Shown piece after piece: positions 1 through 8,411 of a stretch of 64,000 nt of DNA. Position 1 is the stretch's first letter; every line of letters starts with the position of its first letter. The notes under the pieces are model-generated. The model saw only the letters and a list, made by a program, of their open reading frames with translations, was not told the DNA's origin and searched no databases. Position numbers and translations under genes: made by a program. The stretch comes from Desulfovibrionaceae bacterium (GTDB taxonomy: Bacteria > Desulfobacterota > Desulfovibrionia > Desulfovibrionales > Desulfovibrionaceae): positions 60,800 to 124,799 of the forward strand of contig JAHZEL010000006.1 of the NCBI GenBank assembly GCA_019421865.1. The letters are read 5' to 3'.

Positions 1-650
1 ATCGTCTCAAGCCGAACCAGAGAGTGCGGCTCTCCGTAACCAACATCGTGACGGCGAGACGGGATACCGTGTCCGGCGCGAAGGGCAGTTACAAGACTAC
101 CGAGTCCTATTTTGATCCTGTGCGCTGGGAGATCGCTACCGGCTACGACATCGATGAAGCCGGGCGTACCGATTTCCGCGATATGTACGAACGCAAGCCC
201 GTCATGGATACCTACTCCCATCTGGAATTCCATCCGACGGAATGGATGAGCCTGTGGAACAGACTTTATGTGTCCATGTACGGCGACGGCGTGACCCGCA
301 GCGATACCGGCGCAACGTTCTCCAATGCCCGCTGGGGCGCCTGGAGCGTGGCTTACAGTACCCGGAACGAGTATTACAACTACCTCGATGAAATGAAGCG
401 CGACAACGTGAACGATATTGATTTCACGGACAGGCAGCGTCTTCTCACCAACTCCATTACCTTCCGTCCCACGAGCAGCATTTCCTTCAATTATTATACG
501 CAGGACAACATAGAAACCGGCAAAAACTACGAACGCCGCTTTACCATCGGCTACTACCATCAGTGCTTCCATATCCTCGGTTCCATACGGAGCAAGGCCA
601 AAGACGATTCCTACAGGCTTATCCTGGAACTGCCCGGATTGAATTTCTGA
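1..650 (+). CDS. lptD: LPS-assembly protein LptD, C-terminal fragment (gene runs off the window start)
   Basis: The reading frame is open from base 3, so this is the 3' end of a longer gene. About 215 residues remain. They are rich in alternating aromatic and polar residues (for example SISFNYYTQDNIETG) and end in a short terminal strand finishing LELPGLNF, as expected for a C-terminal outer-membrane beta-barrel. The pattern GYYHQCFHILGSIR resembles the last strands of LptD, where a Cys in a YxHQCF-like context follows a run of barrel strands. LptD inserts lipopolysaccharide into the outer leaflet of the outer membrane. comM starts 8 bp downstream. The family call rests on recognition of the C-terminal barrel only; another LptD-like porin is possible. 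Confidence 0.65.
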   Translation, partial: RLKPNQRVRLSVTNIVTARRDTVSGAKGSYKTTESYFDPVRWEIATGYDIDEAGRTDFRDMYERKPVMDTYSHLEFHPTEWMSLWNRLYVSMYGDGVTRSDTGATFSNARWGAWSVAYSTRNEYYNYLDEMKRDNVNDIDFTDRQRLLTNSITFRPTSSISFNYYTQDNIETGKNYERRFTIGYYHQCFHILGSIRSKAKDDSYRLILELPGLNF

Positions 651-658
651 GGCCGGCC

Positions 659-2179
659 ATGGTGGTTCAGCTTTCCTGCGGAGCGATTCAGGGCGTTGAT
701 GCCTTTCGGGTCGATCTGGAGGTGGATTACACGCGTCAGGGCATGCCATCCTTCATTATGGTGGGGCTTGCCGAGGGCGCGGTGCGCGAATCCCGGGAAA
801 GAGTGCTCAAGGCACTGCAGAATTCTTCCTTCCGTATTGCGCCCGGCCGCATTACCGTGAATCTTGCCCCGGCCGACCGGCGCAAGGAAGGCACGGCCTA
901 TGATCTTCCTCTCGCTCTAGGCCTTCTTGCGGCCTCCGGGATGCTGCCGGCAGAGAGCCTGAAGGGCTGGTTCTTTGCCGCGGAGCTGTCTCTGGACGGA
1001 CGGCTCAAGCCCGTACCAGGCGTGCTTCCCCTGGCGCTTCTGGCCCGGGATGAAGGCGCAAAAGGCGTTCTCGTCGCTCCCGGTAATGCTCAGGAAGCGG
1101 CCATCGTGGAAGGCATCGAAGTCATGGCTCCGCACACGCTTGCCGAGGCGGCGGCGTTTCTGGCCGGAGAGGCGGAGCTTTCCGCCGTGCAGATGCAGCC
1201 TGTATCCGAAGAGAAGCAGATCGTTCCTGATCTGGCGGATGTCAGAGGGCAGGAAAAGGCCAAGCGGGCAATGGAAATAGCTGCGGCGGGCGCACACAAT
1301 CTTTTGTTCATCGGTCCTCCCGGCAGCGGCAAGACCATGCTGGCACGGCGCATGCCGGGCATTCTTCCGCCTCTTCAAATGGAAGAGGCTCTTGAAGTGA
1401 CCAAGATTTACAGCGTGGCCCGCATGCTGGAGGACGGAGGGCTCGTGCGTACGCGTCCCTTCCGTACGCCCCATCACAGCGATTCCAGCGTGGCGCTTAT
1501 CGGGGGAGGCGTACCGCCTCGTCCCGGTGAGGTCAGTCTGGCGCATCGTGGCGTGCTTTTTCTTGACGAGCTTCCCGAATTTCAGAGGCAGGCGCTGGAA
1601 GTGCTCCGGCAGCCTCTGGAGCAGGGCAGAGTATTCATTTCCCGTGCGGCCTACGCGGTGTCCTATCCTGCGGACTTCATGCTCCTTGCAGCCATGAATC
1701 CCTGTCCCTGCGGGTACAGTACGGATCCGAGACACGAGTGCACATGCTCGACGCAGGCCGTGGCCCGCTACAGGGCAAAGCTTTCGGGCCCTCTTCTGGA
1801 TCGCATCGACCTGCATGTGGAAGTTCCGTCCGTTTCCTATGAGCAAATGCGTGCCGGGAGCACCGGGCCCACCTCCGCGCAGGTCCGGGAGAGAGTAGCC
1901 CGGGCCCGGGAGATACAAAGCGCAAGATTCCGGGGAACCGATTGCCGGACCAATGCCGATCTGTCGGGCGGAATGCTCGATGAATACTGCCGCCTCGGCA
2001 GTCAGGAACATGAGTTTCTGGGGAATGCCGTGAGCGCGCTTTCTCTTTCCGCCAGAGCCTGTACCCGTATTCTTCGTGTGGCGAGAACCATCGCCGACCT
2101 TGACGGCGCGCAGACCATCTCGCTTCGTCATCTTGCGGAAGCCGTGAGCTGCCGCGTTCTCGACAGGAGACTTCCATGA
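659..2179 (+). CDS. comM: YifB/ComM family Mg-chelatase-like AAA+ ATPase
   Basis: 506 residues, the usual length of ComM/YifB. Order: an N-terminal Lon-protease-like S5 fold (about 1-190), a magnesium-chelatase AAA+ domain with Walker A GPPGSGKT from about residue 219 and Walker B FLDELPEF, then a C-terminal domain beginning at RIDLHVEVP. ComM is a hexameric helicase that promotes branch migration during natural transformation, so the comEC gene 6 kb downstream is relevant. The ATG at 659 is preferred because the product then begins MVVQLSCGAIQG, the normal YifB start; a longer in-frame start at 563 would overlap lptD by 88 bp. The stop overlaps the lnt start (ATGA), so the two are probably co-translated. 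Confidence 0.93.
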   Translation: MVVQLSCGAIQGVDAFRVDLEVDYTRQGMPSFIMVGLAEGAVRESRERVLKALQNSSFRIAPGRITVNLAPADRRKEGTAYDLPLALGLLAASGMLPAESLKGWFFAAELSLDGRLKPVPGVLPLALLARDEGAKGVLVAPGNAQEAAIVEGIEVMAPHTLAEAAAFLAGEAELSAVQMQPVSEEKQIVPDLADVRGQEKAKRAMEIAAAGAHNLLFIGPPGSGKTMLARRMPGILPPLQMEEALEVTKIYSVARMLEDGGLVRTRPFRTPHHSDSSVALIGGGVPPRPGEVSLAHRGVLFLDELPEFQRQALEVLRQPLEQGRVFISRAAYAVSYPADFMLLAAMNPCPCGYSTDPRHECTCSTQAVARYRAKLSGPLLDRIDLHVEVPSVSYEQMRAGSTGPTSAQVRERVARAREIQSARFRGTDCRTNADLSGGMLDEYCRLGSQEHEFLGNAVSALSLSARACTRILRVARTIADLDGAQTISLRHLAEAVSCRVLDRRLP

Positions 2180-3852
2180 CGTTTTCTCTGCGCAGCTGCG
2201 TCCTTTGTGTCGCGGCGTCGCTTGCCCTTTTTCTGGGAACCCCCAATCCCTTCATGCATCTGCCTCTGGTCATGCTCGGCTATCCTGCGGCGCTCTATCT
2301 TGCTTCACAGGGCAGAGCGCCGTTCAGAACGGGCTGGTGCGCAGGTATTCCCGGAGCGGCTGCCGCGCTGTACTGGATTGCCGTAGCCGCGCATAAATAC
2401 GGCTATTTTCCCTGGGCGCTGGCCGCTCCCTGCTCCATTCTGCTCGGCATGTATGTGGCGCTCTGGGGCGGGGTGTTTGCCTGGGGCGTTGCCCGGCTGG
2501 GCGCGCTTTCCGTATGGCACCGCTGTGCGGCGGCCGGCGTTCTGTGGTTTCTTCTGGAATGGGTGCGGGGATGGTTCGGTACGGGCTTTCCCTGGCTGAC
2601 TCTTTCTTCAGGGCTTGCGGCGTGGCCCGTGCTCATTCAGCCCCTGAGCGTATTCGGTGAGTATGCCTTTTCCGGAATTCTGGCCTTTTCGGCCTGCCTT
2701 GCCTGCGAGGGAATTCTGGCTCTGCGGAAGAACCGGGCATTTTCGGGAAGCGGGGCGGCGCTTCTTGCCGGTGCGGCCTTCATTCTGGCGGCAACGGCAG
2801 GTTTCGGCGCATGGCGTCTTTCGGCGCTGCCGAAGGATATGGCGGCGGAGGGGGAGCCTGTATCTCTTGTTCTGGTGCAGGGAAGCGTCCGACAGGATGT
2901 AAAATGGTCGCCTGAGTATCAGCGCCAGACGCTGGCGCGCTATATGGGGCTCACGCTTGACGGCGTGCGCTCCGATGTAGGCGCGCTTTCCGGAGCTGCC
3001 TCTTCAGCGCCGTCCGCTTCGGATGTGGCCGCGTTTTCAGGCCGTTCCGAGGTTCCCGGCGACGCCGTTCTTGCGCCCGCGCTGCCGGATCTTCTGATCT
3101 GGCCGGAAACCGCCATGCCCTTTGCCTATCCGGAAGGCGCTCTGGCGGGAGAGCTGCGCTCCTTTGTGAAGGAACTCGGCATTCCTCTGCTGTTCGGCGC
3201 TCCCGGGACGGAACGCCTGCCGGGAGGAAGAATGCTGCTGTACAACAGGGCCTTCCTTCTTATGCCGGACGGAAAGGAATTCTTTTATGATAAGGAACAC
3301 CTTGTTCCCTTCGGGGAATATCTGCCGCCGGTTTTGAATTGGAAGATCTTCGAGAGCCTTCTTCAGGGCCTCGGCGGCTTTGAACCCGGCAGGCAGAAGC
3401 AGCTGCTTTCCCTGCGCACCGGAAGCGGCAGAGAGGTGAACCTCGGCATGCTCATCTGCTATGAGGCCATTTTCCCGGAACTGGCCCGCCAGCGTGTGGC
3501 CGACGGCGCGGAACTGCTTTTGAACATCAGCAACGACGCATGGTACGACTATACCTCTGCGCCCGTACAGCATCTTCAGCTCTCTCTCATGCGGGCGGTG
3601 GAGCAGGGCCGTTTTGTGGCGCGTGCCACCAACAGCGGCATCACGGCAGTGCTTGATCCGCTGGGGGGCATCCATCCTCTCGGTTCGGAAAAGGACGGAT
3701 ATGCGCTTTTCCTGCCCGGAAGCCTTTCGGCAACAACGCTTGCCTTGCAGGGACATACGCTTTACTTTTATCTCCATCCGTGGCTGCCTGCCGCAGGGCT
3801 GGCGCTTTTTCTTCTGCTTTGTCTGCCCGTGTTCATCCGCAGAACTCGCTGA
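2176..3852 (+). CDS. lnt: Apolipoprotein N-acyltransferase
   Basis: 558 residues. The N-terminal half is hydrophobic with about six membrane segments. The C-terminal half is a nitrilase-type CN-hydrolase domain whose catalytic triad is visible: Glu311 in WPETAMPF, Lys373 in YDKEHLVPFGEYLP and Cys428 in LICYEAIFPE. Lnt adds the third acyl chain to the N-terminal Cys of lipoproteins in the inner membrane, completing the pathway begun by Lgt (also in this window, 24682-25467). The start overlaps comM by 4 bp. An Ala/Ser-rich stretch at about residues 267-303 precedes the catalytic Glu and looks like a lineage-specific loop insertion. Confidence 0.96.
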   Translation: MTFSLRSCVLCVAASLALFLGTPNPFMHLPLVMLGYPAALYLASQGRAPFRTGWCAGIPGAAAALYWIAVAAHKYGYFPWALAAPCSILLGMYVALWGGVFAWGVARLGALSVWHRCAAAGVLWFLLEWVRGWFGTGFPWLTLSSGLAAWPVLIQPLSVFGEYAFSGILAFSACLACEGILALRKNRAFSGSGAALLAGAAFILAATAGFGAWRLSALPKDMAAEGEPVSLVLVQGSVRQDVKWSPEYQRQTLARYMGLTLDGVRSDVGALSGAASSAPSASDVAAFSGRSEVPGDAVLAPALPDLLIWPETAMPFAYPEGALAGELRSFVKELGIPLLFGAPGTERLPGGRMLLYNRAFLLMPDGKEFFYDKEHLVPFGEYLPPVLNWKIFESLLQGLGGFEPGRQKQLLSLRTGSGREVNLGMLICYEAIFPELARQRVADGAELLLNISNDAWYDYTSAPVQHLQLSLMRAVEQGRFVARATNSGITAVLDPLGGIHPLGSEKDGYALFLPGSLSATTLALQGHTLYFYLHPWLPAAGLALFLLLCLPVFIRRTR

Positions 3853-3916
3853 ACGGGCACCCATGTTTCATCATCCGCATCTTTGCGGAAATACCATAAC
3901 GAAAGGATAAAATACC

Positions 3917-5030
3917 ATGCTTCAGTTGGCCGAACTTCGTTCCCGCTGCAACAGCCTTGCCGAACAATTCAATTCCCTCTGGGGGCGTCTTTGACCTGCC
4001 CTCGCGGGAGGCGCGTCTTGAAGAAATAGAAAAGATCATTTCCAGCCCCGATGCGTGGTCCGATCAGGAAAAGCTGACCCCCGTGCTCAGGGAAAAAAGC
4101 CGTCTGGAAGCCGAAGTCGCCCGTTTTCGCGAACTCAAGCAGAGCTATGAGGAAATGGAGGAATGGCTCGGCTTTGTTTCCGAAGGCGAGGAAGACGCCC
4201 TGGAAACGCTCAACGAGCAGACCGACATTCTGGAAAAGCTGCTCAATGAGACGGAAATGACTGTTCTTCTCAGCGGTGAGGCCGATCACATGGATGCTCT
4301 TCTGGACATCCATCCCGGCGCGGGCGGCACCGAAGCTCAGGACTGGGCGGAAATGCTGGAACGCATGTATCTTCGCTGGGCGGAATCCCATCACATCAAG
4401 GCGGAGATCGTGGACTTTCTTCCCGGCGAAGAGGCGGGTATCAAGGCCGTCACCATCCGGATGCAGGGGGAGAACGCCTACGGTCTTCTCAAGGGCGAGA
4501 AGGGTATTCATCGTCTCATCAGAATTTCTCCCTACGACGCTTCCGGGCGCAGGCATACTTCCTTCGCCTCGGTGGACCTCATTCCCGACGCGGGAGAAAT
4601 CGCGAACATCGAGATCAAGGAATCCGATCTGCGCGTGGATGTGTATCGCGCTTCCGGTGCGGGCGGTCAGCACGTCAACAAGACCGAGTCGGCCGTGCGC
4701 ATCACGCATATTCCCACGGGCATCGTTGCCCAGTGCCAGAACGAACGCTCGCAGCAGAGCAACCGTGAGAGCGCCATGCGCGTGCTTAAGGCCCGTCTGT
4801 ACGCCTATGAGCAGAGCAAGCGCGACGCGGCCCGCCAGGCCGACTATGCGGGAAAGGATGCCATTGCCTTCGGCAGTCAGATCCGTACCTATACGCTTCA
4901 GCCCTACCGTCTGGTCAAGGATCATCGCACGGGTTCGGAGTGCGGCGACGTGGAGGCGGTGCTCGACGGACGTATTGACGACTTCCTGCGCGATTATCTG
5001 CTCTGGCAGCATGAACAGAGCCGGGGATAG
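3917..5030 (+). CDS. prfB: Peptide chain release factor 2 (programmed +1 frameshift)
   Basis: RF2 terminates translation at UGA and UAA. The coding region starts at ATG 3917 (MLQLAELRSRCNSLAEQ), reaches an in-frame TGA after 25 codons at 3992, and continues in the +1 frame to 5030, giving 370 residues, normal for RF2. The GGQ loop that hydrolyses peptidyl-tRNA is present (GAGGQHVNKTESAVR). The stop-codon recognition tripeptide, SPF in most RF2, reads SPY here (RISPYDASGRRHTSF). An internal ATG at 3957 opens a shorter frame but lacks the authentic N-terminus. It lies 64 bp after lnt with GAAAGGA upstream. Confidence 0.97.
3979..3995 (+). promoter_or_regulatory. prfB: prfB +1 programmed frameshift site
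   Basis: The sequence TGGGGGCGTCTTTGAC places a G-run, able to act as an internal Shine-Dalgarno element, three bases before CTT TGA C. This matches the canonical RF2 autoregulatory site (GGGGG-N3-CTT-TGA-C). When RF2 is scarce, ribosomes pausing at TGA slip +1 and complete the protein. Confidence 0.95.
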
Positions 5031-5095
5031 AGCCGTTTTTCCTTGCAAGGCAACGGATTTAGGGTTATAGCTGTCTTATCTTATGTTATGTGAGC

Positions 5096-5125
5096 TTTCA
5101 AGGAGGGATCTCCCTCGCCTATAAT
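5096..5125 (+). promoter_or_regulatory. Predicted sigma-70 promoter for the HU/IHF gene
   Basis: A perfect TATAAT lies at 5120-5125, 55 bp before the HU/IHF start. The -35 element about 18 bp upstream is poor (TTTCAA). A small inverted repeat, AGGGATCTCCCT, overlaps the spacer and could be an operator. Inferred from sequence only. Confidence 0.4.
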
Positions 5126-5179
5126 CCTTCTCCCTGTCGGGCAGGACACGGCAGGTTAATACCGTATGACGGAGATGTC

Positions 5180-5455
5180 ATGAACAAGAGTGAACTGATC
5201 AAGAATCTTGCCGAACAGTCCAATGTGTCGCTGGATGAGGCCACCCTTGTGGTCAACACATTCGTGGATTGCATGAAAGAGGCTCTCCTGGCCGGCGATC
5301 GTGTGGAAATCCGCGGTTTCGGCAGTTTCAAGGTTAAAGAGTACGGTTCCTACGCAGGGCGCAATCCTCGCACGGGCGACCGGGTGGAAGTGAGCCCCAA
5401 GCGTCTTCCTTTCTTCCGTGCCGGTAAGGAACTTAAGGAATTCCTCAACGACTAG
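5180..5455 (+). CDS. HU/IHF family nucleoid DNA-binding protein
   Basis: 91 residues, the standard HU/IHF length. The start MNKSELIKNLAEQ, the beta-arm motif GRNPRTGDRVEVSPK and the hydrophobic core IRGFGSFKV are all family signatures. These proteins bind and bend DNA as homo- or heterodimers. The ATG at 5180 follows GGAGATGTC; an in-frame upstream start at 5090 lacks conservation and would place the promoter -10 inside the gene. The sequence alone does not settle HU versus IHF-beta. A strong terminator follows, so it is probably monocistronic. Confidence 0.93.
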   Translation: MNKSELIKNLAEQSNVSLDEATLVVNTFVDCMKEALLAGDRVEIRGFGSFKVKEYGSYAGRNPRTGDRVEVSPKRLPFFRAGKELKEFLND

Positions 5456-5462
5456 ACATCTC

Positions 5463-5478
5463 CCGATTCATGAATCGG
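5463..5478. repeat. 16-bp perfect palindrome after the HU/IHF gene
   Basis: CCGATTCATGAATCGG reads identically on both strands and sits 7 bp after the HU/IHF stop, just before the terminator hairpin. It has no T-run of its own. Confidence 0.6.
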
Positions 5479-5484
5479 ATACAG

Positions 5485-5520
5485 GAAGGCAGGCTCTTTG
5501 AGTCTGCCTTCTTCTTTTTC
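5485..5520 (+). terminator. Rho-independent terminator of the HU/IHF gene
   Basis: Stem GAAGGCAG / CTGCCTTC (5485-5492 with 5504-5511) is followed by a T-rich tract to 5519. Confidence 0.85.
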
Positions 5521-5827
5521 TGTTTTGAGATCTGACGTTACGGGAAAGCTTTGTTACGAAAGCACACTCCTTCCGACTCCGGCGGCGCTCCTTCGAGTAA
5601 AGGCATAAGAAGGAAAACGGGGATAAGCATCCACGCGCGGGAAGCTGTTTTGCAGGCTCCCGAAAGACCTCGGCAGGAGCCTCCATGTAGTGGGCTGGCC
5701 CGCTCCTTCTGCGTGCCTTCTCCGGCTTTCTTGCCTGAGGCGGAGCGCCTTAGTCATCCGCACAGGTTTTTCTTGAGCTTGCCCTCGTTGTCGCGTAGAT
5801 TCTCCCCTCGGAAGAAGGACGGAACTT
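5521..5827. other. Intergenic region upstream of xth
   Basis: About 307 bp with no convincing gene on either strand; short open frames here have no recognisable product or ribosome binding site. The xth promoter presumably lies here, but no good -35/-10 pair was found. Confidence 0.5.
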
Positions 5828-6619
5828 ATGTCACTCATGCGATTTGTCTCGTGGAACGTCAACGGCTTTCGCGCCATCAGCAAAAAGGCGGACTGGGAAT
5901 GGTTTTCCGGTGTGCAGGCTGATGTCGTGGGACTTCAGGAAACCAAGGCTTCTCCGGAGCAGCTCACCGAAGCGCAGCGCCAGCCTGAAGGATGGCATTC
6001 CTGGTGGTCTGCTTCTACGGTGAAAAAGGGCTATTCCGGTGTGGCCGTGTTCAGCCGTCGGGAGCCTCTTCTTGTGGAGCACGAGCTGCCGGATCCCGAC
6101 TATCACGGGGAGGGGCGGGTACTGCATCTGGAATTTCCTGAGCTGCACTATTTCAATATCTACTTCCCCAACGGCGGAGAAGAGGTGTCGAAAGGCGTGT
6201 TCCGTCGTGTTCCGTACAAGATGGGCTTTTTCAACGCATTCCTCGACTACGCCGAGCAGCTGAGGCAGGATAAGCCCATCGTGGTGTGCGGAGACTTCAA
6301 TATTTCCCACAGGGAAATCGATCTGGCCCGTCCGAAGGAAAACGTGCTCAATACCGGTTTTCTGCCGGAGGAACGCGCCTGGATGGATGCGTTCGTTCAG
6401 GCCGGATATGTGGATTCCTTCCGTCATGTGCACGGCGATGTGGAAGGGGCGTACAGCTGGTGGTCGTACAAGACCCGGGCCAGAGAACGTAACATCGGCT
6501 GGCGACTGGATTACTTTTTCGTATCGGAAGAGCTGAAGAGCCATATTCGTGACGCCTGGATAGAAGACGACGTATACGGCTCCGATCACTGTCCTGTGGG
6601 ACTGGCTCTGGATCTGTAG
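5828..6619 (+). CDS. xth: Exodeoxyribonuclease III (AP endonuclease, ExoA/Xth family)
   Basis: 263 residues of endonuclease/exonuclease/phosphatase fold. Active-site motifs are in order: SWNVNGFRA (Asn), GLQETKA (metal-binding Glu), NIYFPNGG, CGDFNISHREIDLARPK and the terminal SDHCPVGL. It cleaves DNA at abasic sites and trims 3' ends during base excision repair. The ATG at 5828 is preceded by AAGGACGG at good spacing; an ATG three codons later is possible. It stands alone between the HU/IHF gene and tRNA-His. Confidence 0.94.
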   Translation: MSLMRFVSWNVNGFRAISKKADWEWFSGVQADVVGLQETKASPEQLTEAQRQPEGWHSWWSASTVKKGYSGVAVFSRREPLLVEHELPDPDYHGEGRVLHLEFPELHYFNIYFPNGGEEVSKGVFRRVPYKMGFFNAFLDYAEQLRQDKPIVVCGDFNISHREIDLARPKENVLNTGFLPEERAWMDAFVQAGYVDSFRHVHGDVEGAYSWWSYKTRARERNIGWRLDYFFVSEELKSHIRDAWIEDDVYGSDHCPVGLALDL

Positions 6620-6779
6620 AAAACTGCGATCTTTCTTTTCCGTTTTTGGGAGGAAAGACCTTTGTGCAGACGGCGCATCAGGCCGGGCGTCTTTTCCGAG
6701 GCGTCGGTCCTGACGCACGCTCACGCACTTTTTGGCGTGTATGGAGAACCTGCATGAACAGGCAACGGAATGTGGATAC

Positions 6780-6806
6780 AAAAAAAGCCCCGATGGAAAT
6801 CGGGGC
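6780..6806 (-). terminator. Rho-independent terminator of tRNA-His
   Basis: Read on the minus strand: GCCCCGAT TTCC ATCGGGGC followed by seven T, directly downstream of the tRNA-His 3' end. Confidence 0.9.
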
Positions 6807-6812
6807 GAAATA

Positions 6813-6889
6813 TGGGGCGAATAACAGGGTTTGAACCTGCGACCCCCTGGGCCACAACCAGGTGCTCTGCCAACTGAGCTATATTCGCC
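6813..6889 (-). tRNA. tRNA-His (anticodon GTG)
   Basis: The minus strand folds as a cloverleaf with anticodon loop TTGTGGC, D-arm AGCTCAGTTGGCAGAGC and T-arm GGTTCGAACC. The acceptor stem has eight pairs (GGCGAATA with TATTCGCC), meaning the extra G-1 and C73 identity pair of tRNA-His are encoded. CCA is encoded at 6813-6815. Confidence 0.97.
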
Positions 6890-6901
6890 GTGCAGGAAAA
6901 G

Positions 6902-6930
6902 TAATTATTTGATTGCTGAGAAATAGTCAA
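6902..6930 (-). promoter_or_regulatory. Predicted sigma-70 promoter of tRNA-His
   Basis: On the minus strand TTGACT (6930-6925) and TAATTA (6907-6902) are separated by 17 bp, with a short run-in to the tRNA 5' end at 6889. It lies in the divergent gap shared with murA. Confidence 0.55.
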
Positions 6931-6959
6931 GCATTTTTTTATTATCCTGGAGGAAGAGT

Positions 6960-8222
6960 TTGGACAGTTTTCTCATAGAGGGCGGAATTCCGCTTAAAGG
7001 CACCATAGAAATCAGCGGTTCCAAGAATGCCGCACTTCCCATCCTCATGGCGTCCATTGCCGTGGACGATGATGTGACCTACACCAATGTGCCCGATCTT
7101 CGGGATATTCATACGACCATCAAGCTGCTGAACATTCTCGGACGCGAAGCGGCTCTGGAAAACGGTGTCGTTACGGTGAAAAACGGCGCGCTCGGCATGG
7201 AGGCCCCGTACGATCTCGTGAAGACCATGCGCGCTTCCGTGCTTTGCCTGGGGCCTTTGCTGGCCCGTCTCGGCGAGGCCAAGGTGTCTTTGCCCGGCGG
7301 ATGCGCCATCGGCGCCAGACCCGTGGATCAGCACCTTTCCGCGCTGGAGAAGATGGGCGCGGTGTTTGATCTGGAAAACGGTTATATTCATGGTCGCTGC
7401 CCTGAAGGTCTGCATGGAGCGCGCATCCGTTTCGACATGCCCACCGTGGGCGGTACCGAGAATGTGCTCATGGCCGCCTGCCTTGCCGAAGGCGAAACCG
7501 TGCTGGAAAACGTGGCTCGGGAGCCGGAAATCGTGGACCTCGCCAACTTCCTCATCCGTTGCGGCGCGAAGATTGAAGGGCAGGGCAGCACCGTCATCCG
7601 TGTTCAGGGCGTGAAGAGTCTTCACGGATGCTCGTATGCCGTCATGCCCGACCGCATTGAGGCGGGTACCTTCCTTGTGGCCGCCGGTGTGACCGGTGGA
7701 GAACTTCTGCTGAAGAACTGCCCCCTGGATGATATGTCCGCGGTGGTGGACAAGCTGCGCGATGCGGGCATGCTCATAGAGCAGACGGAGGAAGGCGTGC
7801 TTGCCCGTACCGGTGCGGATGGACTCAAGGGCGTGAACATCAGCACCCGCCCGCATCCCGGTTTCCCCACGGATATGCAGGCGCAGTTCATGGTGCTCAT
7901 GTGCTGTGCCCAGGGCTCCGGTCTGGTGGAAGAGAACATCTTTGAAAACCGCTTCATGCATGTGCAGGAGCTTGTCCGCATGGGCGCGGATATCCATGTG
8001 ACCGGCTCGTCCGCCATGGTGCGCGGCGGCCGTCCGCTCACCGGTGCGCCGGTCATGGCTTCCGATCTCCGGGCCGGAGCGGCACTGGTGCTGGCGGCAC
8101 TTGCGGCCAGAGGCGAAACGCGTGTCCAGCGCATCTATCATGTGGACAGAGGCTACGAGCATCTTGCCGACAAGCTCACTGCCGTGGGAGCCTCCATTCG
8201 TCGTGTGAAGGATCCCGACTAG
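6960..8222 (+). CDS. murA: UDP-N-acetylglucosamine 1-carboxyvinyltransferase
   Basis: 420 residues, full length. MurA transfers enolpyruvate from PEP to UDP-GlcNAc, the first committed step of peptidoglycan synthesis in the cytoplasm. The catalytic cysteine, the target of fosfomycin, is Cys115 in LPGGCAIGARPVDQHL, in the same position as in E. coli. The N-terminal substrate motif SGSKNAALP is present. The start is TTG at 6960, supported by TGGAGGAAGAG immediately upstream and by the family N-terminus (product begins MDSFLIEGGIPLKG). It is divergent from tRNA-His. Confidence 0.97.
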   Translation: MDSFLIEGGIPLKGTIEISGSKNAALPILMASIAVDDDVTYTNVPDLRDIHTTIKLLNILGREAALENGVVTVKNGALGMEAPYDLVKTMRASVLCLGPLLARLGEAKVSLPGGCAIGARPVDQHLSALEKMGAVFDLENGYIHGRCPEGLHGARIRFDMPTVGGTENVLMAACLAEGETVLENVAREPEIVDLANFLIRCGAKIEGQGSTVIRVQGVKSLHGCSYAVMPDRIEAGTFLVAAGVTGGELLLKNCPLDDMSAVVDKLRDAGMLIEQTEEGVLARTGADGLKGVNISTRPHPGFPTDMQAQFMVLMCCAQGSGLVEENIFENRFMHVQELVRMGADIHVTGSSAMVRGGRPLTGAPVMASDLRAGAALVLAALAARGETRVQRIYHVDRGYEHLADKLTAVGASIRRVKDPD

Positions 8223-8228
8223 TTCTTT

Positions 8229-8261
8229 CGGGGCGGTTGCACTTTGAGTGTGGCCGCCCCG
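8229..8261 (+). terminator. GC-rich hairpin after murA (possible terminator)
   Basis: CGGGGCGG and CCGCCCCG pair around a 17-base loop 7 bp after the murA stop. No T-run follows, so termination is uncertain; the next gene begins 150 bp on. Confidence 0.45.
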
Positions 8262-8411
8262 GATTGCATTGCCGTACGTGAAGCTCTCCCCCGGTTTTCG
8301 TCGCGTGCGGCATCTTCCCATGCCCTTGAAGAGGACTGACAACATCTGCGAAGCTCGGGCGAGCTCTGAAAGCCGGAGCTTTGGAAGCCGTTCCGACAAA
8401 ACGGAATCTGC

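Noticed and set aside
3957..5030. Treating prfB as starting at the internal ATG at 3957 or as a broken gene because of the TGA at 3992
   Set aside because: The G-run and CTT-TGA-C at the expected spacing is the programmed frameshift of RF2, so the gene is intact.
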